Below are positions 33,805-42,065 of a stretch of DNA of 64,000 nucleotides, in pieces. The stretch covers positions 174,537-238,536 of the forward strand of contig JAHBTB010000005.1 in assembly GCA_019638795.1 (NCBI GenBank). Reading direction: 5' to 3'. Every line of letters starts with the position of its first letter. Position 1 is the first letter of the stretch. Below the pieces are notes generated by a model. That model did not search any database. It was not told the origin of the DNA and worked only from the letters and a program-made list of their open reading frames with translations. Source of the DNA: Fimbriimonadaceae bacterium (GTDB lineage: Bacteria; Armatimonadota; Fimbriimonadia; Fimbriimonadales; Fimbriimonadaceae). Position numbers and translations under genes: made by a program.

Positions 33805-34371
33805 ATGAAATCCACGTTCTTGATTGGAGCCGTCGCGGCGACCGCCGCCCTTGCATACGCTATGACGGGCGGAAACGCCGGTACAGGACTGAAACCGGGC
33901 GAAAGGGTGACCCCGTTCAACCCCAGCCACATCGTCGGCCCCTTGGCCGGCACCTCCAACTGCTTCCCCTGCACGATGCAGTGGCGTCCCCAAGTCCAGG
34001 TCTGGGTGAACAACGACTCGCCCGAGAACGTGCTGGCGATCGAAAAGACGCTCCAGAAGGCGATGGACGAGAACAAGAAGGCCGAGTTCAAGGCCCTCGT
34101 CGTCTACGTCGCCCCCAAGTCTGAGCACGCCAAACTCGCCAAGACCATCAAGGCCGGCGCGGAGAAGGCCGGCACCACGAGCATCGGCATCGCCATCATC
34201 GATCCGAGCGACGACGCGCTCGACGCCTATAAGATCAGCACGGCCAAAGACGCGAAGAACACCGTCTACGTGTACAAGAACTGGGTCGTCAAGGAGACGA
34301 TGAACAACTTCAAGGCCGACGAAAAGGGCTTGGCGTCGCTGAACGCGGCGATCAAGACCATCGTCAAGTAG
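33805..34371 (+). CDS. Exported thioredoxin-fold protein with CFPC motif
   Basis: 188 residues. A signal peptide (STFLIGAVAATAALAYA) precedes a thioredoxin-like domain. HIVGPLAGTSNCFPCTMQWR carries a CxxC pair (Cys-Phe-Pro-Cys) at the expected N-terminal position of the fold; KALVVYVAPKSEHAKLAKTI and KNTVYVYKNWVVKETMNNF supply beta strands typical of redoxin-like proteins. It may reduce or form disulfides outside the cytoplasm. AAGGA is spaced eight bases from the ATG. It sits between transketolase and transaldolase without an obvious metabolic link. Confidence 0.65.
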   Translation: MKSTFLIGAVAATAALAYAMTGGNAGTGLKPGERVTPFNPSHIVGPLAGTSNCFPCTMQWRPQVQVWVNNDSPENVLAIEKTLQKAMDENKKAEFKALVVYVAPKSEHAKLAKTIKAGAEKAGTTSIGIAIIDPSDDALDAYKISTAKDAKNTVYVYKNWVVKETMNNFKADEKGLASLNAAIKTIVK

Positions 34372-34460
34372 CTTCGGTCCCATCCTCCAACTCCCGGCTC
34401 CGGCGCGTCAGCACCGGGGCCGGCCTCCGTTTGGGCCGCCGGTATAAACTTGGCGTGCCC

Positions 34461-35546
34461 ATGAACCATGTCCGCCGCCTCTCTGAGTTCGGCCAGTCGC
34501 CTTGGCTCGATTTCATCCGTCGGGGATATGTCCGCGACGGCTCCCTCGCCCGACTCGTCACCGAGGACGGCGTCAAAGGCGTGACCAGCAATCCCGCGAT
34601 CTTTGAGCAGGCCATCGCCCACAGCGACGACTACGACTCGGCCGTCGCCGAACTTGCCGCCCAAGGCAAGACGGCCGCAGAGATTTGCGACACCCTCTCC
34701 ATCGAGGACGTCCGCGAGGCCGCCGACGTCCTGCGCGGAGTCTATGACGACACCGACGGGCTCGACGGTTATGTCAGCCTTGAGGTGTCGCCGCTCCTTG
34801 CCCACGACACCGAGGGGACCGTCGCTGACGCCCACCGCCTCTGGGCAGCCCTGGACCGGCCCAACGTGATGGTCAAGGTCCCCGCCACACGCGCCGGGGT
34901 CCCCGCCATCGAGCGATTGGTCGCCGACGGGGTCAACATCAATGTCACCCTTCTTTTTGGGCTCGAACGCTACCGTGCCGTCGCCGACGCCTACGTCCGG
35001 GCCGTCCGTACCCGGGCCGAACGGGGCCAAAGCCTTCGCGTCGCCAGCGTCGCCAGTTTCTTTGTGAGCCGCCTCGACACGCTCCTGGACCCGCAACTTC
35101 CGGAAGGCCCTCTCCGCGGCGAAGCGGCGGTCGCCTTGTCCCGGGTGGCCTACGGCGTCTACGACGAGGTGTTTGGCTCCGCTTACGCCGACATGCGGGC
35201 GAAGGGAGCGTGGACGCAGCGGCTCTTGTGGGCGAGCACCTCGACAAAGAACCCCGCGTACCCCAAGACGAAGTATGTGGACGCCCTGGTCGGGCCGGAC
35301 ACCGTCGACACGATCCCCCTGGCCACCATCGAGGACTACCGCGCCGAGGGTGACCCCAAAGACCGGCTGACTGGAACTGCCGGCTCAGCCGCGGCCTTCC
35401 TCCACAAGGTCGAGGCCCTCGGCTATTCCTTCGAGAAGTTGGCCGATGAACTTGAGGAGCAGGCCGTCAAGAAGTTTGTCGACCCTTACAACTCTCTTCT
35501 GGCCGCCATCGAGTCAAAGCGTGCCCAGGCCATGGTGAAACCGTGA
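34461..35546 (+). CDS. tal: Transaldolase
   Basis: 361 residues, the long (mycobacterial-type) transaldolase. It transfers a dihydroxyacetone unit between sugar phosphates. The Schiff-base lysine is in NVMVKVPATRAGVPAIERL; other family blocks are DGVKGVTSNPAIFEQAIA, GYVSLEVSPLLAHDTEGT, GVNINVTLLFGLERYRAVAD, RVASVASFFVSRLDTLLD and LWASTSTKNPAYPKTKYVD. TATAAA lies six bases before an in-frame GTG at 34455, two codons upstream of the annotated ATG, so translation may begin on a leaderless message at that GTG. Its stop overlaps the isomerase start (GTGA), coupling the two. Confidence 0.95.
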   Translation: MNHVRRLSEFGQSPWLDFIRRGYVRDGSLARLVTEDGVKGVTSNPAIFEQAIAHSDDYDSAVAELAAQGKTAAEICDTLSIEDVREAADVLRGVYDDTDGLDGYVSLEVSPLLAHDTEGTVADAHRLWAALDRPNVMVKVPATRAGVPAIERLVADGVNINVTLLFGLERYRAVADAYVRAVRTRAERGQSLRVASVASFFVSRLDTLLDPQLPEGPLRGEAAVALSRVAYGVYDEVFGSAYADMRAKGAWTQRLLWASTSTKNPAYPKTKYVDALVGPDTVDTIPLATIEDYRAEGDPKDRLTGTAGSAAAFLHKVEALGYSFEKLADELEEQAVKKFVDPYNSLLAAIESKRAQAMVKP

Positions 35547-37201
35547 CATCACTCTTGGGCCCGTACCGCCAGTCGGTGAACGAGCAGGTGGCCCGCCTCG
35601 CCGAGGCCGACTTCCTTACCCGGTTCTGGGCTCATGACGCCTCCCTCTGGACCGACGACCCCGCCACCGCCGAGTTCATCCGTGGCTTCATGGGATGGAC
35701 GGACATCGTCGCACCGTCCCTGGCCCAGGCACCGGACCTTTTGGCGTTCGCCCGAGAGGTGTGGGACGAAGGGACGACCGACGTCGTCGTCTGCGGCATG
35801 GGCGGAAGCAGCCTGTGCTCCCTTGTCCTTGCCCAATCCTTCGGTGAGGCGTCGCGGGTCCGGGTCCACGTCCTCGACAGCACCGACCCCGGCACCGTGC
35901 TCGGCCTGCGCGCCAAGCTAGACCTTGCCAAGACTCTGTTCATCGTCGCCAGCAAAAGCGGCACGACTGTCGAGCCGAAGGCGTTCGAGGACTACTTCTG
36001 GCAGGAGTCCCAATCGGCCCTCGGACCCCGGGCGGGTGACCGCTTTGTCGCCATCACCGACCCAGGTAGCCAGATGGAACAAGAAAGCTCCGCGAGAGGC
36101 TACCGCCGTGTCTTCCTTGGCGTGCCCGAGATCGGGGGCCGGTACAGTGTCCTTTCCGTCTTCGGCTTGGTCACGGCGGCCCTCATGGGGATCGACGTGG
36201 TCGCCATGCTCAAAACCGCCGAGAACCTCGGCCCAGACAGCGGCCTGGCCACCGCCGACCACGAGGGCGTTGTCCTGGGCGCGACCCTCGGTGCCCTTGG
36301 AGTCCAAGGCCGGGACAAAATCACGTTCTTCACCAGCGACCGCTTGTCCGCTTTTGGGCTCTGGGCCGAACAGTTGATCGCCGAGAGCACCGGCAAGCAA
36401 GGCAAAGGTGTCTTGCCTCTGGCCCAAGAACCTTACGGCGCCGCCGACTCGTATTCGTCCGACCGGGTCTTCGTCGTCTTGGCCGACGACACGCCGAGTG
36501 CGGTCGAGGCCGAAAAGATGGGGCAGAGCCTGGCCGCCACCGGAGCCCCGGTGCTTTTCCGCACCGTCGCCGACACGACCGCCCTGGGACGCGAGTTCAT
36601 CGCCTGGGAGGTCGCCACTGCCGTCATCGGTTCGGTACTCCGGCTCAATCCGTTTGACCAGCCTAACGTGCAGGAGGCCAAGGACATGGCCAAGCACAAG
36701 CTGGCGGAAGTCCAGGTCAACGGGGCGGTCGGATTCGGCACCGCCGACTGCACGAAGGGCGACGTGCGGGCGTTCGGCAGTCCCGGCTCGTTTGACTCCC
36801 TGCTCCGTCGCTTCCTTGCCCAACACAAGCCCGGCGACCAAGTCGCCCTCCTCGCGTTCCTCACCGAGTCGGACGCCACGACGGCGGCGCTCCAAGGCCT
36901 CCGGCTCTCGGTCCGAGACGGCCTCAAAGTCGCCACGTCCATGGGATACGGCCCCCGCTACCTCCACTCGACCGGCCAGTTCCACAAGGGCGGGCCCAAC
37001 AACGGCCTCTTCATTGTCCTGACCGGGGGGGACACTTCGGACACCCCGGTGCCCGGTCTGGGGGTGGGGTTCAAGGACCTCAAAAACGCCCAGGCCGCCG
37101 GCGACGTGGAGGCCCTCCGGGCAAAGGGACGCCGTGTGCTCCATGTCGACCTCGGGCCCGACGTCCTCGCCGGGCTCAAGGTCCTCGCCGAGACCTTGTA
37201 A
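35543..37201 (+). CDS. pgi: Glucose-6-phosphate isomerase (PGI), of the type found fused to transaldolase
   Basis: 552 residues starting at a GTG that overlaps the transaldolase stop by four bases. Two SIS sugar-isomerase domains are visible: VVVCGMGGSSLCSLVLAQSF and FIVASKSGTTVEPKAFEDYF (phosphosugar-binding serine/threonine loop), then YSVLSVFGLVTAALMGIDV, TFFTSDRLSAFGLWAEQLIA and QPNVQEAKDMAKHKL. The enzyme interconverts glucose 6-phosphate and fructose 6-phosphate. The sequence resembles the PGI half of bifunctional transaldolase/PGI proteins more than classic E. coli Pgi. Here the two halves are separate, consecutive, coupled genes. Converges with the metalloprotease gene. Confidence 0.9.
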   Translation: MTSLLGPYRQSVNEQVARLAEADFLTRFWAHDASLWTDDPATAEFIRGFMGWTDIVAPSLAQAPDLLAFAREVWDEGTTDVVVCGMGGSSLCSLVLAQSFGEASRVRVHVLDSTDPGTVLGLRAKLDLAKTLFIVASKSGTTVEPKAFEDYFWQESQSALGPRAGDRFVAITDPGSQMEQESSARGYRRVFLGVPEIGGRYSVLSVFGLVTAALMGIDVVAMLKTAENLGPDSGLATADHEGVVLGATLGALGVQGRDKITFFTSDRLSAFGLWAEQLIAESTGKQGKGVLPLAQEPYGAADSYSSDRVFVVLADDTPSAVEAEKMGQSLAATGAPVLFRTVADTTALGREFIAWEVATAVIGSVLRLNPFDQPNVQEAKDMAKHKLAEVQVNGAVGFGTADCTKGDVRAFGSPGSFDSLLRRFLAQHKPGDQVALLAFLTESDATTAALQGLRLSVRDGLKVATSMGYGPRYLHSTGQFHKGGPNNGLFIVLTGGDTSDTPVPGLGVGFKDLKNAQAAGDVEALRAKGRRVLHVDLGPDVLAGLKVLAETL

Positions 37202-37206
37202 GAGGA

Positions 37207-40200
37207 CTAGCCGCCACCCAGGAGGTCGCGGAGGCTGATCGCTCCGCCACCTCCCAGGCTTTCCTTCGCACCGACGGCCCGCTCGATCCGTGCCAGGCAC
37301 TCGTCATAGTGGAGCTTGGTCGGCCCCTTCGCCTTGCCGTCGGCAGCCTTGATCCGCCGGGCGATCTCTCTGAGCTCGGCCCATGAGATCGAGCGCACTT
37401 CTTCCGGCCCGGTACCCCGCCCCAAGGCGTTGTCGATCACGGTCTGCAGGTGGGTGCGCTGAAGTTGGCGGCGCATCGGGTTCACGTCGGTCCCCGTCGC
37501 CGTCTCCGCCCAGACGCTCTGCAGGGTGGAGTCGTAGAGTTCGGCGAGGGTCAGCGTCGTGGAGGCGTCCTTGGCCTTGAACTCCTGCTCCATGACCCGG
37601 GTCGCCGTCCCCGCCCCCAGAACGGTCCGAAGGACCAGTCGCTGCACCAGCATATAGCGCGAGACCACCGGGAAGAACTCACCGGCATTGGCCATGCCGG
37701 CCTCTTCGGTCATCTCGGGGTTCGCCTGGAAGTAGCTGTAGAGGTCCTTGGGAAAGTCGAACGCTTCGGGACCGAGGAAGTACCGGTTGATCGTCGCCAG
37801 CGCTTTGCGCTGGGTCGCCGCGTCGACCGGGCGGATCGGCGGGCGCCCGTGGTCGTCTCCCTTCTTCGACGACGACTTGACCACACCCCCGATGAACCGC
37901 GTCAGCTCTGAGGCCGACGAGATGTATTGGTTCAAGTAGGCGAAGTACCGTCGCGTCAGGTCGAAGTAGCTGTTGCCTTGGCGCGGTGCCTTGTCCTTAA
38001 GGTCGAAGGTGAGCCGGTGGAGCAGGCCCGCATAGCCCGCCCAGTAGTCGGCGGGGTCCTTGCCCAAGTCGAACCGGGTGACGTCGGGGTCGACGCCGTC
38101 GGCAAACTCGTCGCTCAGGTAGACCTTGCCAGGCTGGCCGGTCTCGGAGGCGATGTGTTCCAGGAACCCTTTGTCGTCGGCGGCCCGGGCCGTACCGAAG
38201 TCGGTGTACCCGTACCGCACCGCCCACTCGTCGTAGACCCCGGGCTTGGCCACATAGAACGGCGTCCCTTTACTCGTGATCGCCGCCAGGTTGAACGGGA
38301 GGTAGTCCATGACCGAACTGGCCGCACCGTTCTCCGCCACCTTGGCCGCGTCGCCGAGTTCGGCGAGAGAGTAGGTCGTCGACGCGGCGAAGTTGTGCCG
38401 CAGGCCCAAGATGTGGCCGAACTCGTGGGCCACGGTGTGGCGCAGGGACTGCCGGACGTACTCTTGGTCGTCGATGACGCCCAGGTCTTCGGCCGCGAGC
38501 ATGCCGACGGCGCGCACCATCGCGCCTTGCGGCCCGATCTCGCACCGGTTGCGGGCGAGAGGCGACCGTTTGCCGGGTTCGAGACGGGCGAACAGCGCCT
38601 CAGGGCTCACGAGGTATTGCTTTTCGAGCGTCGTACCCCTCGTCATGTTCGCGTCGACGACGATCTGGGCATTGAGGATCTGCCCCGTCAGCGGGTTGAC
38701 GCGGGGATGCGAGACGGCATAGGCGTCGTCGGGCGAGGTGACCCAGCGGATGACGTTGTAGCGGACGTCGGACGGGTCCCAGTCCGCGTCGTCCGGCATT
38801 TGTTCGACCCTGACCGCGTTCTTGAACCCGGCCTTCTCCAGAGCCGGGTTCCAACTGAGGATCCCTTCACGCACCACTTGCCGGTACTCGACGGGGACGT
38901 CGTTGGATATCCAAAACACGATGGGTTGGACCGGTTCGCTCACCGCCGCCTTCGGGTCCTTCTTGCGCAGGTCCCATCGGACGATCAGCTTCTTTTCCCG
39001 GTCCAGCCTCGTGTCGTTCGAATAGTCGTCGTAGTCGGCGGTGAAGTAGCCGATCCTTTGGTCGTACTGCCGAGGGCGGTAGCCGTTGTCGACGGGCAAT
39101 GGGGCCAGGCTGAACTCGACGGCCGCGATGGTGCCATGGGGATCAGCCAGGGTCGATGCCGCACCCGGCTGGGCCGCCGCCTGGGGCCCCCGCCCACTGA
39201 TGAAGCTGTAGACCGTCCGGACGGCGAGGTTGCCGGGCAAGGCCTTGATCGAGGCGACGTAGGTCTTTTCACGGTCCAGGACAAACGGGCCGCCCGCCGG
39301 CCCGCCGAACATCGGCGGCCCCATCAGTTGCGCGGCGACCTGGCCGATGTCACTCAAAAAGAAGTTGCTGACATCGATGAGGAGGCTCTTACGCTCGGGG
39401 TTGTGCGCCTCAATCGAGAACGAGTCGAGGTTCGTGTCGGCAAACGACCGCTTGAGCGCCCGTGCCATCGGGGTGTCGGCGTTCGTCCGGAACCGGGTGT
39501 TCGGTACCGTCATGAACAGCTTCTCCGTCGGGGACTTGCGGAACTCAAAGACGAGGTCGGCCAGCGGGTCACCGGCGGTCAACCGGCCGTCGCCAGTGCC
39601 AGTTGCAGCGGTGGCCTGAAGCAGTAACGGCTTCCCCAGTTGGTCTTCCTTGATCTCCAGATACGCCTTCGTGCGCCCGTCCTTCGTCTGCCGGTAGACG
39701 GTGAAGACCCCTTCGGTCTTCTCAAACCCCTTGACCTTGGCGTCAAAGGCGTCGCTGGTCGGTTTGGCGGGTTCCGCCGGTTTGGTGGGGGCGGTCTGGC
39801 TCGGCGCCCCGGCCATCAGAGTGCCCGACTGACGCCCCGAGCGCCCCGCCGCTTCTCCGGCAAGGTCACCGTCGTCGTTCTTGATGACCAGCCCACTGAT
39901 CTTGAACTCGTCTTGAAGGGTGTCGCCGCTGGCGATCTCCACCCAGGCGGTGCCGGACTGCCGCAATTGGGGCGAGCCCTCCGTCTCGGTGTACGAGTAC
40001 TTCACCTTGAAGCACTTGGCCCCGCGCACGTCCTCGGTCCCGACGATCTCGTAGTCGCCCTTCGCCGCTCGTTTGTCGTGGGCCTTGTCGGCCGCAAACG
40101 TCATCGTCCACTTGTCGCCCACGCCGACCGCCTTGTCGCTGAACGCCACGGTGCCGGCCTGGGACAGCCGGATGTTCAGGTCCTTGTTGGGGTCGTCCGC

Positions 40201-40596
40201 GTCGGCCTCGGAGTCCTCGTAGGACAAGACCACGCCGTTGGGCGACTGCTTGATGGTCGTCATGCCCTTGGGCTCTTCGGCCGGTTGCTGGGCACCGTTG
40301 ATCGAGGTCACCGAGGACGTCGTCTTGTGCTCGGTCGTCACCGAACCGTCTGCCCCGACCTCCTTGACTTTCACCGAGGACTCTTCGGCCGTCGTCACGA
40401 CGACCTTGCCTTCCCCGGCCTGAAGGGTCATCGACCATTCCGACTTGTAGGTCGCGGTCTGCCCCACCGTGCCTTTGACGCGGAGCACGACTTTGTCGTC
40501 GTGTCTGGTTGCACCGGTCGGGTAGGCGACGACGGCGGTGGCGAGGGCAAGAGCGGCGAGGTGGGCGGAGGCGCGTAGGCGGCTGGCCGGGGCCAT
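37207..40596 (-). CDS. Large exported zinc metalloprotease (DUF5117/DUF4953-type, metzincin)
   Basis: About 1129 residues. A signal peptide (RLRASAHLAALALATAVVAY) leads into an N-terminal beta domain of ~300 residues (TVGQTATYKSEWSMTLQAGE; GVGDKWTMTFAADKAHDKR) found in other exported proteins here. A Pro/Thr linker then joins the DUF5117-like region (TVPNTRFRTNADTPMARALK). The catalytic site HTVAHEFGHILGLRHNFAAS has the full HExxHxxGxxH motif, and SSVMDYLPFN supplies the met-turn, so the protease should be active. The start at 40596 is preceded by TGGAG. It follows a small barrel protein gene on the same strand. Substrate unknown. Confidence 0.85.
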   Translation of the reverse strand: MAPASRLRASAHLAALALATAVVAYPTGATRHDDKVVLRVKGTVGQTATYKSEWSMTLQAGEGKVVVTTAEESSVKVKEVGADGSVTTEHKTTSSVTSINGAQQPAEEPKGMTTIKQSPNGVVLSYEDSEADADDPNKDLNIRLSQAGTVAFSDKAVGVGDKWTMTFAADKAHDKRAAKGDYEIVGTEDVRGAKCFKVKYSYTETEGSPQLRQSGTAWVEIASGDTLQDEFKISGLVIKNDDGDLAGEAAGRSGRQSGTLMAGAPSQTAPTKPAEPAKPTSDAFDAKVKGFEKTEGVFTVYRQTKDGRTKAYLEIKEDQLGKPLLLQATAATGTGDGRLTAGDPLADLVFEFRKSPTEKLFMTVPNTRFRTNADTPMARALKRSFADTNLDSFSIEAHNPERKSLLIDVSNFFLSDIGQVAAQLMGPPMFGGPAGGPFVLDREKTYVASIKALPGNLAVRTVYSFISGRGPQAAAQPGAASTLADPHGTIAAVEFSLAPLPVDNGYRPRQYDQRIGYFTADYDDYSNDTRLDREKKLIVRWDLRKKDPKAAVSEPVQPIVFWISNDVPVEYRQVVREGILSWNPALEKAGFKNAVRVEQMPDDADWDPSDVRYNVIRWVTSPDDAYAVSHPRVNPLTGQILNAQIVVDANMTRGTTLEKQYLVSPEALFARLEPGKRSPLARNRCEIGPQGAMVRAVGMLAAEDLGVIDDQEYVRQSLRHTVAHEFGHILGLRHNFAASTTYSLAELGDAAKVAENGAASSVMDYLPFNLAAITSKGTPFYVAKPGVYDEWAVRYGYTDFGTARAADDKGFLEHIASETGQPGKVYLSDEFADGVDPDVTRFDLGKDPADYWAGYAGLLHRLTFDLKDKAPRQGNSYFDLTRRYFAYLNQYISSASELTRFIGGVVKSSSKKGDDHGRPPIRPVDAATQRKALATINRYFLGPEAFDFPKDLYSYFQANPEMTEEAGMANAGEFFPVVSRYMLVQRLVLRTVLGAGTATRVMEQEFKAKDASTTLTLAELYDSTLQSVWAETATGTDVNPMRRQLQRTHLQTVIDNALGRGTGPEEVRSISWAELREIARRIKAADGKAKGPTKLHYDECLARIERAVGAKESLGGGGAISLRDLLGGG

Positions 40597-40692
40597 GCTC
40601 CAGGATAACCTGGAAGGGCACGTAAAAGTCATAGGTTCCTTGATGTTCGGTGTGCCGAGGCGTCCTACGCACGGGCGGGACGCAAATTGATA

Positions 40693-40725
40693 CCGGCCTG
40701 ACAACCGCAAAGGTTGCCAGGCCGG
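40693..40725. terminator. Hairpin downstream of the beta-barrel-like gene
   Basis: Arms at 40693-40706 and 40712-40725 (CCGGCCTG..AACC against GGTT..CAGGCCGG) pair at 13 of 14 positions around a five-base loop. It lies 20 bases past the stop of the gene ending at 40746, before the metalloprotease start on the same strand. No strong U-tract follows. Confidence 0.5.
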
Positions 40726-40745
40726 CAGGTCAGGCCCGGGGCCGC

Positions 40746-41291
40746 CTAAAACTTGGCGATGCCCCAGCGCAAATTCAACGACAGGCCATTGAAGTTAAGA
40801 CCGTCGTGCTCGCTCACGAGGTCGTACCGTGCCGAAAGGCTGAGGTTGTTCTGGAACACGACGCCGATCTCGGCGTTGATGTCATAGCCCAACCGCTTGC
40901 CGCTGACCCTCCCGCCGCCGGTGTTCACCGCGTAGTCGGTGTAACTGAGCCCGCCGCGGTAGGCGAAATAGGGGCGGAAGTTGCGGTTGCCGATCCCGGC
41001 CGCGCTGAGCGGTTGGGTCATGCCCAGGGTGTAGGCGACGATGACGACGCGGCTACCGCCGCTGTCGCCGGTGATGAAATTGAGGTCCGGGGCGATCTTG
41101 GTCCGGCTGTAGTTGTCCGGGTTGACGTTGCCGAGGCCGATGCTGAACCAACTGCTACCGATCGCGTCTCGCAAGGTGCCGCTGGACGGGATGAACAGAC
41201 CGACCTTGGGGCCGACTTGGTTTTGGGCGAAAGAGGCCGCCGGGACGACCATGGCCGCCAACACGGCCGCAGGGACGAGACACCGTCGCAT
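40746..41291 (-). CDS. Small outer-membrane beta-barrel-like protein
   Basis: 181 residues. A signal peptide (RRCLVPAAVLAAMVVPAASFAQ) is followed by alternating hydrophobic strands rich in Gly, Asn, Tyr and Ser (VGPKVGLFIPSSGTLRDAIG; FRPYFAYRGGLSYTDYAV; SGKRLGYDINAEIGVVFQNN; LSLSARYDLVSEHDGLNFN), and the chain ends LRWGIAKF with a C-terminal Phe, the usual outer-membrane barrel signal. The ATG at 41291 has TATAGT exactly seven bases upstream, which overlaps the creatininase stop, suggesting a leaderless transcript from its own promoter. A GTG at 41300 is an alternative start. Function unknown. Confidence 0.7.
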   Translation of the reverse strand: MRRCLVPAAVLAAMVVPAASFAQNQVGPKVGLFIPSSGTLRDAIGSSWFSIGLGNVNPDNYSRTKIAPDLNFITGDSGGSRVVIVAYTLGMTQPLSAAGIGNRNFRPYFAYRGGLSYTDYAVNTGGGRVSGKRLGYDINAEIGVVFQNNLSLSARYDLVSEHDGLNFNGLSLNLRWGIAKF

Positions 41292-41299
41292 GCCCGTCA

Positions 41300-42061
41300 C
41301 TATACCGGTTCGACCGAGGAGATGCCCCGGAACCCGATACCCGCCGCCAGTGCCGACACTGCCTCGGTCAAGCCGTCGACGGCCGACTCAAAGAGTCTTT
41401 GGCCGGTCTCGGCACGGGCAAACGTGGCGTGGCCGATCGGCCCCTTCTCACTCACCTCGTCGAAAAAGGCCACGACCCCCGGCACCGGTGGCTCGACCTG
41501 CAGGCCGTCGTCGGTGAGCCGGTCGGTGCGGACGAGTCCGGGCGCGACATGGAGCATGAGGCTCGTCTCTGCCTCGCAAGCGTGGGCGATGACCTTAAGC
41601 GGGCCCCGCAAGGTCGCCAGAGCGTCAGGGCTGACAAAGTTGAAATAGCCGATGTGACCGAGCACAGCGTGGGGGAACTCTTCCTTCAGCGACCGCATGG
41701 CGACGCCGTTCGGCTCGGTGTTGCCCCCGTGACCGTTGACGACGTAGAACTTCCAGAACCCATGCCGGGCCAGCGACCGGACAATGGCGAGGACGGTCTC
41801 GTGATAGCCGGCAAAACTCGCCGAAAGCGAACCCGGATAGGAAAGATGGTGCGCCGAAGCCCCCAACCAGACCGTCGGGGTCAGCACCACCCGGTCAACC
41901 AGCCGGGACTCCACCGCTTCGGCGACCGCCGTGGCCAAAATGGAGTCGGTGAGCAGGGGCAGGTGAGGGCCGTGTTGCTCCAGGGACCCCGTCGGGACGA
42001 GCACGACGGCGTCGCGGGAAAAGCCGTCGACCTCCGGCCAGGCCGCCTCGGCAAGCTTCAA
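41300..42061 (-). CDS. Creatininase-family metal-dependent amidohydrolase
   Basis: 253 residues, the family's usual length. Metal-binding and catalytic blocks: VLVPTGSLEQHGPHLPLLTDS (Glu, His, Asp), FYVVNGHGGNTEPNGVAM and ACEAETSLMLHVAPGLV (Glu). Members hydrolyse creatinine, formamidopyrimidines or peptide-like cofactor precursors (MftE of mycofactocin). No mycofactocin genes are near, so specificity is open. It starts four bases after the dnaA stop and is probably co-transcribed with it, an unusual pairing. Confidence 0.85.
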   Translation of the reverse strand: MKLAEAAWPEVDGFSRDAVVLVPTGSLEQHGPHLPLLTDSILATAVAEAVESRLVDRVVLTPTVWLGASAHHLSYPGSLSASFAGYHETVLAIVRSLARHGFWKFYVVNGHGGNTEPNGVAMRSLKEEFPHAVLGHIGYFNFVSPDALATLRGPLKVIAHACEAETSLMLHVAPGLVRTDRLTDDGLQVEPPVPGVVAFFDEVSEKGPIGHATFARAETGQRLFESAVDGLTEAVSALAAGIGFRGISSVEPV

Positions 42062-42065
42062 GCCG

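Noticed and set aside
34461..37201. A frameshifted single transaldolase/PGI fusion gene
   Set aside because: The transaldolase ends with a normal stop and the isomerase has a proper GTG start in the overlapping GTGA arrangement used elsewhere in this genome. Separate coupled genes are the simpler reading, though an error cannot be fully excluded.
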